A DNA stretch of 64,000 nucleotides, from assembly GCF_900129785.1 (NCBI RefSeq), contig NZ_FSRC01000004.1, positions 186,001 to 250,000 on the forward strand, given 5' to 3'. The stretch is from Algoriphagus halophilus. Its GTDB lineage: Bacteria; Bacteroidota; Bacteroidia; Cytophagales; Cyclobacteriaceae. Position 1 is the stretch's first letter, and the number at the start of each line of letters is the position of its first letter. The position numbers and the translations under genes were made by a program. Below the pieces are notes generated by a model. That model was not told the DNA's origin. It was given only the letters and a program-made list of their open reading frames with translations, and did no database searches. Below, one piece after another: positions 42,872 through 52,762 of the stretch.

Positions 42872-44335
42872 ATGAAAGTACTGAAGGACATATTGTACAA
42901 AGTTTCTCTGATCAGCACGACCGGTGATATGGAAATGCGGATTCAGAATATTGTCTTTGATAGCCGAAAAGTGGTAGAAAGGTCAGTTTTCGTAGCAATT
43001 CCAGGTACCCAGGTAGATGGGCATGACTTTATTGAAGTAGCCATTGAAAAAGGTGCCACCGTCATCATATGCGAAAAGCTTCCTGAGCAATTAAAAGACG
43101 GAATTGCCTACATCCAAGTCGTGAGCTCCGCCAAAGCAATGGGGATCATGGCTGCAAATTATTTTGATAATCCGTCCGAAAGAATGAAGGTGGTCGCAGT
43201 GACTGGCACTAATGGAAAAACCACTACGGTGACTTTACTCCATCAGCTTTTTATGGAAATGGGATATAGTGTAGGGTTGCTTTCTACAGTAGAAAACAAG
43301 ATCAATTCGGAAGTTATTCCTGCTACCCATACTACACCAGATTCGGTAAGTGTTCAAGCATTGCTTCGACAAATGTTGGATGCAGGATGCACCCATTGTT
43401 TTATGGAAGCAAGTTCCCATGCGATTGTTCAAGAGAGAATTGCGGGGCTCAAAATGGCAGGTGCGGTATTTACCAATATCTCACACGACCATCTGGATTA
43501 CCATAAAACCTTTGATGAATACATCAAAGCAAAGAAAAAGCTTTTTGACGAGCTTCCAAAAGATGCATTTGCCTTGGTCAACGCGGATGATAAAAGAGGG
43601 ATGGTCATGCTTCAAAACTGCAAAGGCACTCACCAAACCTTTGGCTTAAAAACTCCTGCAGATTTTAAAGCCAAAATCATCTCCAATACGCTGGAAGGCC
43701 TGGAGCTTGAAATTAACAATAAATTGATCTGGTTCCGGATGATTGGGGCTTTCAATGCATACAATCTTCTAGGGGTCATGGGAACAGCAGTGTTGTTGGG
43801 AGAGGATGAGGAAGAAGTGTTGCGTGAATTGTCTGGTATCAAAGGAGCCAAAGGAAGGTTTGATAGAATTTCAATAGGTGGGATTACGGCCATTGTAGAT
43901 TATGCACATACACCAGATGCTTTAGATAATGTGTTGAAAACCATCAATGGGGTTCGCACGGGCAACGAACAGTTAATCACGGTGGTAGGATGTGGAGGAA
44001 ATCGCGATAAGACCAAACGGCCGATCATGGCCAAAATCGCGGTTCAGGAAAGTGATAAAGCCATTTTGACTTCAGATAACCCAAGGTTTGAAAAACCAAT
44101 GGACATTTTAAAAGACATGTTGGAGGGCGTTAGTCCCACGGAACTAAGAAAGACTTTGACCATTGAGGATCGCAAAGAAGCAATTAAGACAGCGTGCATG
44201 CTTTCCAATAAGGGAGATATCATCCTAGTAGCTGGAAAAGGCCATGAAGATTATCAAGAAATAGAAGGAGTGAAGCATCACTTTGACGATGCGGAAGTAG
44301 TGAAAGAATTATTAACCCAATTTACCCAAAGCTGA
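42872..44335 (+). CDS. murE: UDP-N-acetylmuramoyl-tripeptide synthase (meso-DAP adding)
   Basis: A 487-residue Mur ligase adding the third stem amino acid to UDP-MurNAc-L-Ala-D-Glu. Motifs: ATP loop [14 protein letters not shown], substrate region THTTPDS, EASSHAI, and the amino acid specificity loop SDNPRFE; DNPR is the signature for meso-diaminopimelate. The start directly abuts the ftsI stop codon. Confidence 0.96.
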   Translation: MKVLKDILYKVSLISTTGDMEMRIQNIVFDSRKVVERSVFVAIPGTQVDGHDFIEVAIEKGATVIICEKLPEQLKDGIAYIQVVSSAKAMGIMAANYFDNPSERMKVVAVTGTNGKTTTVTLLHQLFMEMGYSVGLLSTVENKINSEVIPATHTTPDSVSVQALLRQMLDAGCTHCFMEASSHAIVQERIAGLKMAGAVFTNISHDHLDYHKTFDEYIKAKKKLFDELPKDAFALVNADDKRGMVMLQNCKGTHQTFGLKTPADFKAKIISNTLEGLELEINNKLIWFRMIGAFNAYNLLGVMGTAVLLGEDEEEVLRELSGIKGAKGRFDRISIGGITAIVDYAHTPDALDNVLKTINGVRTGNEQLITVVGCGGNRDKTKRPIMAKIAVQESDKAILTSDNPRFEKPMDILKDMLEGVSPTELRKTLTIEDRKEAIKTACMLSNKGDIILVAGKGHEDYQEIEGVKHHFDDAEVVKELLTQFTQS

Positions 44336-44336
44336 G

Positions 44337-45548
44337 ATGTTGTATCCCATTTTTGAATATCTAGATCAAGTCTTGGACATTCCCGGAACAGGTGTGTTTC
44401 GATATATCTCATTTCGGGCGGGGATGGCAGCACTCTTTTCTTTGATCATTACCATCACTTTTGGGCAAAATATCATCAACTGGATCAGAAGGAAACAAAT
44501 TGGAGAAACGGTTCGGGATTTAGGTCTGGAAGGACAAAATCAGAAAAAAGGTACTCCTACAATGGGAGGACTGATGATTATTGCAGCTATTCTGATTCCT
44601 ACATTGTTGTTCGGTGACCTGAATAACATTTACATCATCCTTCTTTTGATCACGACCATTTGGTTGGGAGGAATTGGCTTTTTGGATGATTACATCAAAG
44701 TCTTTAAAAAGAACAAAGAGGGACTTGCTGGTAAGTTTAAAATAGTAGGGCAAATCGGTATTGGAATTATAGTAGGAACCACACTTTACTTCAATGAAGA
44801 TGTGGTGATCCGGGAATTTCAAAATCCGGTTTCCATAGAAGAAGGAGTAGTTGAAACGCCGGCATTCAGGGATGTGAAGGTGGCAAAGACTACCATTCCT
44901 TTTGTCAAAAACAATGAACTGAATTATGAAACCCTGTTGGGCTTCCTTGGAGAAGCAATGACTCCTATATTATACATTTTTGTAGTGACTTTTATTATTA
45001 CAGCAGTATCCAACGGGGCAAATATCACAGATGGAATTGATGGTTTGGCAGCAGGCACTTCAGCAATAATCGGTTTGACCATAGCCATTTTTGCCTACAT
45101 CTCAGGAAATGCCATTTTCTCACAATACCTCAATATCATGTACATCCCTAACTCCGGTGAGTTGGTGATTTTTGCATCTGCATTCATTGGAGCCTGCATT
45201 GGATTCCTTTGGTATAATGCCTACCCAGCACAGGTATTTATGGGTGATACTGGTAGCCTCATGCTCGGAGGAGTAATTGCCGTTTTGGCCCTGACTTTAA
45301 GAAAAGAATTATTGATTCCATTGATGTGTGGAATTTTCGTGGTTGAAAATGCCAGTGTGGTTTTGCAGGTCAGCTACTTCAAATACACGAAAAAGAAATA
45401 TGGGGAGGGAAGGAGAATATTCCTGATGTCACCTTTGCATCATCATTATCAAAAGAAAAATATTCCTGAGCCAAAGATTGTGACCAGGTTTTGGATTGTT
45501 GGAATCCTACTGGCAGTAATCACCTTGGCAACATTGAAATTGAGATAA
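44337..45548 (+). CDS. mraY: Phospho-N-acetylmuramoyl-pentapeptide-transferase
   Basis: A 403-residue polytopic inner-membrane enzyme forming lipid I. Signature motifs: [11 protein letters not shown], the catalytic [21 protein letters not shown] and [17 protein letters not shown], and the His-rich [10 protein letters not shown]. It is about 40 residues longer than the E. coli enzyme because of a periplasmic insertion near residues 150-205, as is usual in Bacteroidota. One base separates it from murE; murF is not between them. Confidence 0.96.
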   Translation: MLYPIFEYLDQVLDIPGTGVFRYISFRAGMAALFSLIITITFGQNIINWIRRKQIGETVRDLGLEGQNQKKGTPTMGGLMIIAAILIPTLLFGDLNNIYIILLLITTIWLGGIGFLDDYIKVFKKNKEGLAGKFKIVGQIGIGIIVGTTLYFNEDVVIREFQNPVSIEEGVVETPAFRDVKVAKTTIPFVKNNELNYETLLGFLGEAMTPILYIFVVTFIITAVSNGANITDGIDGLAAGTSAIIGLTIAIFAYISGNAIFSQYLNIMYIPNSGELVIFASAFIGACIGFLWYNAYPAQVFMGDTGSLMLGGVIAVLALTLRKELLIPLMCGIFVVENASVVLQVSYFKYTKKKYGEGRRIFLMSPLHHHYQKKNIPEPKIVTRFWIVGILLAVITLATLKLR

Positions 45549-45555
45549 AACGAAT

Positions 45556-46908
45556 ATGAAACAAATAGCCATACTTGGTGCAGGCGAAAGCGGATTGGGA
45601 GCAGCATTGCTCGCAAAACGGCAGGGCTATGCGGTATGGGTTTCAGATTCAGGGCGCATTAGTGAGGCACGAAAAGAGAAGTTGGAAGTCGAAGAGATTC
45701 CGTATGAAGAAGGTCTTCATTCCGAAGCCATCATATTGAATTCGGATTTGATTGTTAAATCTCCCGGTATTCCTGGCAATACTTATATCGTGATGAAAGC
45801 GATGGACGAAGGGATTGCAGTAATTGATGAATTGGAGTTTGCCAATCGATTCAGTGCAGGAAAAGTGATTGCTATTTCTGGCACAAACGGAAAAACGACC
45901 ACGACACTACTGACTTATCATTTGTTTAAAACTGCAGGGTTTGATGTAGGGTTGGCTGGAAATGTAGGGAAGAGCTGGGCAGCACAATTACTGGAAGAAG
46001 ATCATGATTGGTGGGTGATTGAATGTAGTAGTTTCCAAATCGATGGATTTTTCTGCTTCAGACCATCCATTGCCATTTTGACCAATATTACTCCGGATCA
46101 CCTGGATCGATATGATTATCAATTGCAGAATTATGTGCATTCCAAAATGGGCTTGTTCAAAAATATGGGGCCTAGGGATAAAGCTATTTTAAATCTGGAC
46201 GATCCATTGACAGCAGAGGGTCTTGAGGGCGTAAAGTTCAGACCGGAAAAGCTTTGGTTTTCTACCAAGACACCTCAGAAGAATGGGGGGTATTTTGATG
46301 GGGAAAACCTGGTGTTGAAAACTGATGAAAAGTCTGTTTCTATTCCAGTAAAAGAGTTTCCTCTTCAAGGGGAGCACAATTATATGAATGCCTTAGGCGC
46401 AGGAACAGCTTGTTTATTAGCAGGAGTGAATGAAAAGCAATTGAAAGCTGGCTTATCCTCTTTCAAGAATGCCTCTCACCGCATGGAATTGATCAGAGTA
46501 ATTGACGGAGTCAGTTTTATCAATGACAGTAAAGGAACCAATGTGGAGGCTACAGCCTATGCGTTGGATGCTTTTAAAAATCAATTGATTTGGATTGCCG
46601 GGGGAGTAGATAAAGGGAATGACTATCGTACAGTTCAAGGCCTGGTAAAAGGGAAAGTGAAAACACTCATTTGTCTAGGTAAGGATAATGAAAAATTGAA
46701 AGATGCTTTTCAAAACAGCATTGAAGATATCCGCGAAACGCAGAGTATGAAAGAAGCGGTAAGCTGGGGCAAAATGTTGGCAAAAGCTGGAGACATGGTA
46801 CTACTGTCTCCAGCCTGTGCAAGTTTTGACTTATTTAAAAATTATGAAGATAGGGGAGAACAATTTCGAACCGCAGTAAATGAACTCAAACCAGAAACCA
46901 TCGCATGA
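45556..46908 (+). CDS. murD: UDP-N-acetylmuramoyl-L-alanine:D-glutamate ligase
   Basis: A 450-residue Mur ligase adding D-Glu to UDP-MurNAc-L-Ala. N-terminal Rossmann domain (IAILGAGESGLGAALLA), ATP site [13 protein letters not shown], central EC-SSFQ metal/substrate motif (IECSSFQID), and HRMELI with NDSKGTNVEAT in the C-terminal domain. It overlaps ftsW by four bases. Confidence 0.96.
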   Translation: MKQIAILGAGESGLGAALLAKRQGYAVWVSDSGRISEARKEKLEVEEIPYEEGLHSEAIILNSDLIVKSPGIPGNTYIVMKAMDEGIAVIDELEFANRFSAGKVIAISGTNGKTTTTLLTYHLFKTAGFDVGLAGNVGKSWAAQLLEEDHDWWVIECSSFQIDGFFCFRPSIAILTNITPDHLDRYDYQLQNYVHSKMGLFKNMGPRDKAILNLDDPLTAEGLEGVKFRPEKLWFSTKTPQKNGGYFDGENLVLKTDEKSVSIPVKEFPLQGEHNYMNALGAGTACLLAGVNEKQLKAGLSSFKNASHRMELIRVIDGVSFINDSKGTNVEATAYALDAFKNQLIWIAGGVDKGNDYRTVQGLVKGKVKTLICLGKDNEKLKDAFQNSIEDIRETQSMKEAVSWGKMLAKAGDMVLLSPACASFDLFKNYEDRGEQFRTAVNELKPETIA

Positions 46909-48071
46909 ATCAATTTAAGGCATGGATAGATGAGCACTTTAAGGGAGACCCTCTCATTTGGGGGATTGTGATCTTATTGTCTCTTTTCAGTATTCTGGTG
47001 GTGTATTCAGCCACGGGATCATTGGCCTATAAATATGCAGGAGGAAATACCGAGGTCTATTTATTCAGACACTCGTTTTTGGTATTTGTCTCTTTGGTGG
47101 TGATGTGGTTTGCCCATAAAATTCCTTATAGGAACTATGCGCTTTACGCCAGGTTGGCCATGTACCTCTCTATTCCTTTGTTGTTGTTTACTTACATGTT
47201 TGGGTCCAACATCAATGAGGCAAATAGATGGTTGACCATTCCTTTGATTAATCAAGCGTTCCAGCCTTCTGATTTGGCGAAGTTGGCCCTGATTGCGGCC
47301 TTGGCAGCGATGCTAGCCAGTAAGCAGAACAATATCAAAGATTTCAAGAACACTTTTGTTCCCATCATCATTGCCATCGGGGTGATCTGTTTATTGATCG
47401 CATTGGCAAATATGTCAACAGCAATTCTGCTATTGTTGACTTGCCTGTTGATCATGTTTGTGGGTAGGGTTCCTGTAAAATACCTGGCCATGGTGGTCAT
47501 GGTAGGAATGCTTGGATTGACGGCAGCAGTGTTCTTGGGACAAAGAGGAGAGACTTTCTTCTCCAGAATTGAAGCATTTATGGATGAGGAGGAAGTGCCT
47601 TTCCAAGCGGAACAATCTTATATCGCCATTGCTACTGGAGGAGTTACCGGGAAAGGTCCTGGAAATAGTGAACAGCGAAATTCTTTACCACACCCTTATT
47701 CAGATTTTATCTATGCGATCATTATCGAAGAGTATGGATTGGTAGGTGGAGCATCTGTACTGTTTCTGTACTTGGCTTTGCTGTACAGAGGAATGAGAAT
47801 CGTAGCCAATTCCAATAAGGCATTCGGCGGCTTGTTGTCGGCAGGGCTCAGTTTTGCTTTGGTGATTCAGGCTTTGGTCAATATGGCCGTGGCAGTTGGA
47901 TTGGGACCTATTACTGGTTTGCCCTTACCCTTACTGAGTATGGGAGGAACCTCATTGGTATTTACAGGGATTTCCCTGGGAATAATTCTGTCGGTAAGTA
48001 GAGGGGACCATCAAGATGAAGAAGTAGGTAGCGTGACTGCTACGAATAAATCAAGATTAAAAACAGCTTAG
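46905..48071 (+). CDS. ftsW: Septal peptidoglycan polymerase FtsW
   Basis: A 388-residue SEDS-family glycosyltransferase with about ten membrane segments, polymerising lipid II at the septum with FtsI as partner. Motifs: YKYAGGNTEVYLFRH in the N-terminal loop, GVTGKGPGNSEQRNSLPHPYSDFIYAII (shown here as GKGPGNSEQ and PYSDFIYA) and GLPLPLLSMGGTSL near the C-terminus. It begins inside the murD stop (ATGA). Confidence 0.95.
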   Translation: MNQFKAWIDEHFKGDPLIWGIVILLSLFSILVVYSATGSLAYKYAGGNTEVYLFRHSFLVFVSLVVMWFAHKIPYRNYALYARLAMYLSIPLLLFTYMFGSNINEANRWLTIPLINQAFQPSDLAKLALIAALAAMLASKQNNIKDFKNTFVPIIIAIGVICLLIALANMSTAILLLLTCLLIMFVGRVPVKYLAMVVMVGMLGLTAAVFLGQRGETFFSRIEAFMDEEEVPFQAEQSYIAIATGGVTGKGPGNSEQRNSLPHPYSDFIYAIIIEEYGLVGGASVLFLYLALLYRGMRIVANSNKAFGGLLSAGLSFALVIQALVNMAVAVGLGPITGLPLPLLSMGGTSLVFTGISLGIILSVSRGDHQDEEVGSVTATNKSRLKTA

Positions 48072-48099
48072 TATCGAAACGAATAGAACATATCGCATC

Positions 48100-49182
48100 A
48101 TGATCAGTGGAGGGGGAACAGGGGGACATATCTACCCTGCGATCGCCATTGCCAATGCTTGGAAAGAAGAATTTCCAGGCAGTGAGATTTTATTTGTTGG
48201 GGCGCTTGGCAAAATGGAAATGCAAAAAGTTCCAGAGGCCGGCTATCAAATTGAAGGTTTGCCAGTAGCAGGATTACAGAGGAGGTGGACTTTGGAAAAT
48301 CTGAAGTTTCCATTCAAGCTTTTGAATAGCCTGATGCAAGCCAGAAAAATGGTAAAGGATTTTAAGCCAGATATGGTGGTAGGTGTAGGAGGATATGCCA
48401 GTGGTCCGGTATTGTTTGCAGCGCAAAGAATGGGTATTCCCACTTTAGTTCAGGAGCAGAATTCTTACGCAGGACTGACCAATAAATTATTGGCCAAGAA
48501 AGCAAATAAAATATGTGTCGCTTACCCTGATATGGAGCGATTCTTTCCAGCTGAAAAGATTGCTTATACAGGAAATCCTGTGAGGAAGGATATTCTGGAT
48601 TTATCTGGAAAAAAAGAGCAGGCCCTCAAACATTTTAAGCTAAAGAAAGAAAAGAAAACGGTGTTGGTTTTAGGTGGCTCTTTGGGAGCAAGAACTTTAA
48701 ATCAGGCGGTTTTAAAAGATATGAAATCCTTGGATAAAGAGGGATACCAAGTGCTTTGGCAATCTGGTAAATACTATTTCAAGGACATGCTTGAAAAGAC
48801 CGAAAAAACAGGTTTGAAAAATATTCATTTAAGGGAATTTATCCGAGAAATGGATTTGGCTTATGCGGCAGCGGATGTGATTGTCTCCAGAGCAGGAGCA
48901 TTGTCAGTATCTGAATTGTCTTTAGTAGGAAAACCGGTGATTTTCATTCCGTCTCCCAATGTAGCGGAGGATCATCAGACCAAAAATGCGATGGCTTTTG
49001 TAAGTCATGATGCGGCTTGGTTACTGAAGGATCAAGAAGCTGTAGGGAAATTGAAATTGAAAGTAGATGAACTGATGGAGGACCCGGCTATTGGGCTTGC
49101 ATTAGGAATGAATATAAAGAGTTTGGCAAAGCCGGATGCGGCCATTGCCATCAGAAAAGAAATGGAACAATTAGTAGCATGA
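48100..49182 (+). CDS. murG: UDP-GlcNAc:lipid I N-acetylglucosaminyltransferase
   Basis: A 360-residue GT28 enzyme that converts lipid I to lipid II at the inner face of the membrane. N-terminal glycine-rich loop SGGGTGGHIYPAIAIA, GVGGYASGPV, VLGGSLGARTLN, and the UDP-GlcNAc site SRAGALSVSELSLVGKPVIFIP. The first ATG (48100) leaves only MISGGG before the loop, so part of the first beta-strand of the family is missing. The codons upstream in frame (TYRI before the ATG) look like that strand, but no ATG, GTG or TTG precedes them. It overlaps murC by four bases. Confidence 0.93.
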   Translation: MISGGGTGGHIYPAIAIANAWKEEFPGSEILFVGALGKMEMQKVPEAGYQIEGLPVAGLQRRWTLENLKFPFKLLNSLMQARKMVKDFKPDMVVGVGGYASGPVLFAAQRMGIPTLVQEQNSYAGLTNKLLAKKANKICVAYPDMERFFPAEKIAYTGNPVRKDILDLSGKKEQALKHFKLKKEKKTVLVLGGSLGARTLNQAVLKDMKSLDKEGYQVLWQSGKYYFKDMLEKTEKTGLKNIHLREFIREMDLAYAAADVIVSRAGALSVSELSLVGKPVIFIPSPNVAEDHQTKNAMAFVSHDAAWLLKDQEAVGKLKLKVDELMEDPAIGLALGMNIKSLAKPDAAIAIRKEMEQLVA

Positions 49183-50591
49183 GCTTCGAAGGAATACATA
49201 GGGTTTATTTCCTAGGAATCGGAGGCATAGGCATGAGTGCCCTTGCTCGATGGTTCAACCATGAAGGATATGCAGTGTCTGGATACGACCGTACGCCATC
49301 ACCTTTAATAGAGGAATTGATTGGCGAAGGCATGACTGTGACATTTGATGACTCTTTAGAAAACATTCCTGAAGCGATCAAGAAGTCTCCAGAATCAAGT
49401 CTGATTGTGTGGACTCCGGCCATGCCAAAAGATAGTGTTCAGTTAGCCTATTTCAGGGAGAAAGGTTTCACTTTGAAAAAGAGATCAGAAGTGCTGGGGA
49501 TGGTGACTGAGAATTTCTATACCATCGCGGTAGCAGGAACACATGGGAAGACAACCACTTCTTCTTTGATTGCCCATTTATTCAAGGATGCTGGAAAACC
49601 TATTGCTGCTTTCTTGGGAGGCATTACCCAAAACTATCAGAGTAATCTGATTTTGGGCAAAAAGAAATCCAAAAAGCAACGATTTGTTGTGGTGGAAGCG
49701 GATGAGTTTGACCGATCATTTATGAGGTTGCATCCCAATGAGGCTGTTTTGACTAGTACGGATGCGGATCACCTGGATATTTATGGGGATGAAAGTACCA
49801 TTTTAGATGGATTTGGAGACTTTGTAAAGCTGATTGACAAAAAGGGCAAACTATTTATCCAGTTTAATGCCGCAGATAGACTAGGTGCGGATCGCTTACC
49901 AAAAGTGATCACCAGAAAATATGGGTTAAGATCCGAAGGAATTAGAGCAGAGAATATACAAGCTCGACCTGGATCTTTCTTGTTCGATTATGTAGATGGT
50001 AAAAAAGTAATTCCTCATTTGGAATTGTATATCCCAGGTTTTCATAATGTTGAAAATGCCTTGGCCGCCATTGCCATTGCTACGGAACACGGAATCACCG
50101 ATGAAGAAATAAGGAAAGGACTTGCATCTTTCAAAGGGGTGAAAAGGCGATTTGAGATTCATGTCAACCAGAATCACCTGGTTTATATTGATGATTACGC
50201 GCATCATCCTGAGGAAATCAGAGCTTGTTTAAGTTCTGTGATTGCCATGTACCCTACCAGTAAACTTACCGTGGTGTTTCAACCTCACTTGTATTCCAGA
50301 ACCAGGGATTTTGCAGAAGGATTTTCTGAGAGTCTTTCATTGGCTGATGAGGTGATTTTATTGGATATCTATCCTGCAAGGGAATTGCCTATTGAGGGAG
50401 TAAGCTCCGCCATGCTTTTGGAGAAAATTGGGTCTAAGAAAAAGACCTTGGTTAGTAAGGCAGATCTGATGGGCTATTTGGAAAAATCTGCTCCCGAAGT
50501 TTTAGTGACCCTTGGAGCTGGAGATATAGATCGTTTGGTTCCGGGAATCGCTACCTGGATGGAGTCTAGACAAAAATTAAACACAGTATGA
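49179..50591 (+). CDS. murC: UDP-N-acetylmuramate:L-alanine ligase
   Basis: A 470-residue Mur ligase adding L-Ala to UDP-MurNAc. N-terminal VYFLGIGGIGMSALARWF, the ATP loop VAGTHGKTTTSSLIA, VVEADEFDRSF, the KRRFEIH segment and DDYAHHPEEIRA, all characteristic of MurC. It overlaps murG and ftsQ by four bases each. Confidence 0.96.
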   Translation: MSFEGIHRVYFLGIGGIGMSALARWFNHEGYAVSGYDRTPSPLIEELIGEGMTVTFDDSLENIPEAIKKSPESSLIVWTPAMPKDSVQLAYFREKGFTLKKRSEVLGMVTENFYTIAVAGTHGKTTTSSLIAHLFKDAGKPIAAFLGGITQNYQSNLILGKKKSKKQRFVVVEADEFDRSFMRLHPNEAVLTSTDADHLDIYGDESTILDGFGDFVKLIDKKGKLFIQFNAADRLGADRLPKVITRKYGLRSEGIRAENIQARPGSFLFDYVDGKKVIPHLELYIPGFHNVENALAAIAIATEHGITDEEIRKGLASFKGVKRRFEIHVNQNHLVYIDDYAHHPEEIRACLSSVIAMYPTSKLTVVFQPHLYSRTRDFAEGFSESLSLADEVILLDIYPARELPIEGVSSAMLLEKIGSKKKTLVSKADLMGYLEKSAPEVLVTLGAGDIDRLVPGIATWMESRQKLNTV

Positions 50592-51346
50592 AAAAGATCA
50601 GGATCAAAAAGACGCTTGTTTTTCTGGTGCTATGTATGGTGCTGGTCGGCTTCATTGGATTTGTGGAGAAACAAACCTTGTATAAGACTTTTCAAGGTAC
50701 TGAGATAAATATCGATGGAGTCAGTGGAGTCTACTTTGTAGAGGAGAAAGAAATACAGGAGATCATGCGATCCGCTTTTCCTGAATTAAAAGCAGGCTTA
50801 ATGTTGGAAGAAGTGAGATTGGAAGAAGTGGAGAAAAGACTGGCAGGTCATCCTTTTATTAAATCAATGGAAGCTTCCATTGGTCAAAAAGGCATATTGA
50901 ATCTTAAGATTCAGCAGCACCAACCTATTGCAAGAATTGCACGGTCCTATGCTGCGGATGGATATATCACGGTGGAGGGAAAAGTAATTCCTACTTCACC
51001 TTCTTATACGAGTAGAGTATTGATTTTGCAAGGCAAACAAGCCGAGCAATTGATGGATAAGGGCGATGTGATGGAACAAATGCCCGAACTGATGGACCTG
51101 ATCAATTTCATCGTTGAGGATGATTTTTGGTCTGCTCAGATTCCGGAATTGGAAGTGAATTCCAAAACGGATATTCGATTGATGCAGCAAGTAGGTAAGC
51201 AGGTCATCGAATTCGGAGATGCTAAAGACATCGCCGAGAAATTTAAGAAAATTGAAGTCTTCTATAAGGAGATATTACCGCGAAAAGGCTGGAATGCCTA
51301 TGAGCGTGTGAGCGTAAAGTTTAAAGATCAAATTGTTTGTGAATAA
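50588..51346 (+). CDS. ftsQ: Cell division protein FtsQ
   Basis: A 252-residue bitopic membrane protein. A short basic N-terminus (KKIRIKKTL), one membrane helix (about residues 8-24), a POTRA-like domain (about 40-120, VYFVEEKEIQEIM and FIKSMEASIG), then the beta domain typical of FtsQ/DivIB. It bridges early and late divisome proteins. Its position between murC and ftsA supports the call, as sequence conservation is low. It begins inside the murC stop codon. Confidence 0.9.
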   Translation: MKKIRIKKTLVFLVLCMVLVGFIGFVEKQTLYKTFQGTEINIDGVSGVYFVEEKEIQEIMRSAFPELKAGLMLEEVRLEEVEKRLAGHPFIKSMEASIGQKGILNLKIQQHQPIARIARSYAADGYITVEGKVIPTSPSYTSRVLILQGKQAEQLMDKGDVMEQMPELMDLINFIVEDDFWSAQIPELEVNSKTDIRLMQQVGKQVIEFGDAKDIAEKFKKIEVFYKEILPRKGWNAYERVSVKFKDQIVCE

Positions 51347-51356
51347 TAGCTTGGGA

Positions 51357-52667
51357 ATGGAAAATGACAGACTAATCGTCGGACTGGATATTGGAACCAC
51401 CAAAATCTGTGCGATCATCGGCCGAAAAAATGAGTTTGGCAAACTCGAAGTACTCGGAATGGGAAAAGCCGTTTCTGACGGTGTCAATCGTGGTGTTGTC
51501 ACCAACATAGACAAAACTGTGCATGCTATCCAAAAGGCGGTCGAAGATGCCTCTGAAATGGCTGATGTGGATATTGCAGAAGTCATTGTCGGGATTGCAG
51601 GACAGCACATTCAAAGCAAAATCGTGCATGGAAGCATCATGCGAACTCCAACGGAAGATGAGATTACGGTAGAGGACGTAAGGAGACTTTCCAGCGACAT
51701 GGAGAATATTGTCGTTCCTCCGGGTAACAGCATCATCCATGTGATGCCTCAGGATTACACCGTCGATTATGAAGGCGGGATCAAAGATCCTGTAGGAATG
51801 TCCGGAACTCGTCTGGAGGCGGACTTCCATATTATCACCGCACAAACAACCGCCATTAATAATATCAATAGATGTGTTCGAAGAGCCAACCTCACTTCCA
51901 AGCAGTTGATTCTCGAGCCATTGGCAAGTTCCCTATCTGTACTCAGTGATGAGGAAAAAGAAGCAGGGGTTTGTTTAGTGGATATTGGTGGAGGGACTAC
52001 AGATATTGCCATTTTCTATGAAAATATTATCCGCCATACAGCAGTAATTCCATTGGGTGGAAACATCATCACTACCGATATCAAAGAAGGGTGTATGGTG
52101 ATGCAAAATCAAGCAGAGCTATTGAAAACCAGATTTGGAAAGGCCATTGCCAATGAAGCGAATCCAAATGAAATCGTCTCCATCCCTGGATTAAGAAATA
52201 GACCTCCTAAAGAGATTTCTATTCGGAATCTGGCTTCGATTATTGAGGCAAGAATGGAAGAAATCATTGAGATCGTCCAAAACGAGATTATGCAATCAGG
52301 TCACTACAAGAAACTTGCAGCAGGGATTGTATTGACAGGAGGGGGGTCTCAATTGCAATTCATCAGTCAGCTATTTGAATACATGACTGGATTGGATACC
52401 CGCATCGGTTATCCTAATGAGCATTTAGGGAAGTCAGTGGTAGAAGATGTAAAATCTCCTATGTATGCCACCTCTGTAGGACTTGTTTTAGCGGGCTTTA
52501 AATCCCTGGATGACCGGGAAGAAGGATACAAACAAAGACTTGCCAATTCGGGTCCGATCGTGAGGCAAGAAAATAAAGAATTGATTTCAAAAGATATTTT
52601 CCGAAGTATCGGTGCTAAGCTGAAAGGTTTGATTACCGATGATATCGGAGATGATATTACCTACTAG
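51357..52667 (+). CDS. ftsA: Cell division protein FtsA
   Basis: A 436-residue actin-like ATPase that tethers FtsZ to the membrane. Motifs: IVGLDIGTTKICAIIG (phosphate 1), VCLVDIGGGTTDIAIFY (phosphate 2), and VLTGGGSQLQ (adenosine). The SHS2/1C subdomain is present (NRGVVTNIDKT and IAGQHIQS). The frame is open from a TTG at 51333, but ATG 51357 gives the usual N-terminus. It follows ftsQ by 10 bases. Confidence 0.95.
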   Translation: MENDRLIVGLDIGTTKICAIIGRKNEFGKLEVLGMGKAVSDGVNRGVVTNIDKTVHAIQKAVEDASEMADVDIAEVIVGIAGQHIQSKIVHGSIMRTPTEDEITVEDVRRLSSDMENIVVPPGNSIIHVMPQDYTVDYEGGIKDPVGMSGTRLEADFHIITAQTTAINNINRCVRRANLTSKQLILEPLASSLSVLSDEEKEAGVCLVDIGGGTTDIAIFYENIIRHTAVIPLGGNIITTDIKEGCMVMQNQAELLKTRFGKAIANEANPNEIVSIPGLRNRPPKEISIRNLASIIEARMEEIIEIVQNEIMQSGHYKKLAAGIVLTGGGSQLQFISQLFEYMTGLDTRIGYPNEHLGKSVVEDVKSPMYATSVGLVLAGFKSLDDREEGYKQRLANSGPIVRQENKELISKDIFRSIGAKLKGLITDDIGDDITY

Positions 52668-52680
52668 GGCTTATGATTGA

Positions 52681-52713
52681 GGGGAGATACTTGGCTTTGC
52701 TTTTTATTTCCCC
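52681..52713 (+). other. Hairpin in the ftsA-ftsZ gap
   Basis: GGGGAGATA pairs with TATTTCCCC (9 bp with one G-T pair; 15-base loop) in the 95-base ftsA-ftsZ gap, the longest gap within the operon. No U-run follows directly, so it may be a weak terminator, a processing site or leader structure that tunes ftsZ expression. Confidence 0.35.
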
Positions 52714-52762
52714 AATTAACCTTTTTACTAACAACTGAAAATAATTCACCAAATAAATAAAT

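Noticed and set aside
51372..51845. Minus-strand frame of 157 codons inside ftsA
   Set aside because: It is antisense to conserved ftsA motifs; His- and Asp-rich composition reflects the complementary codons.
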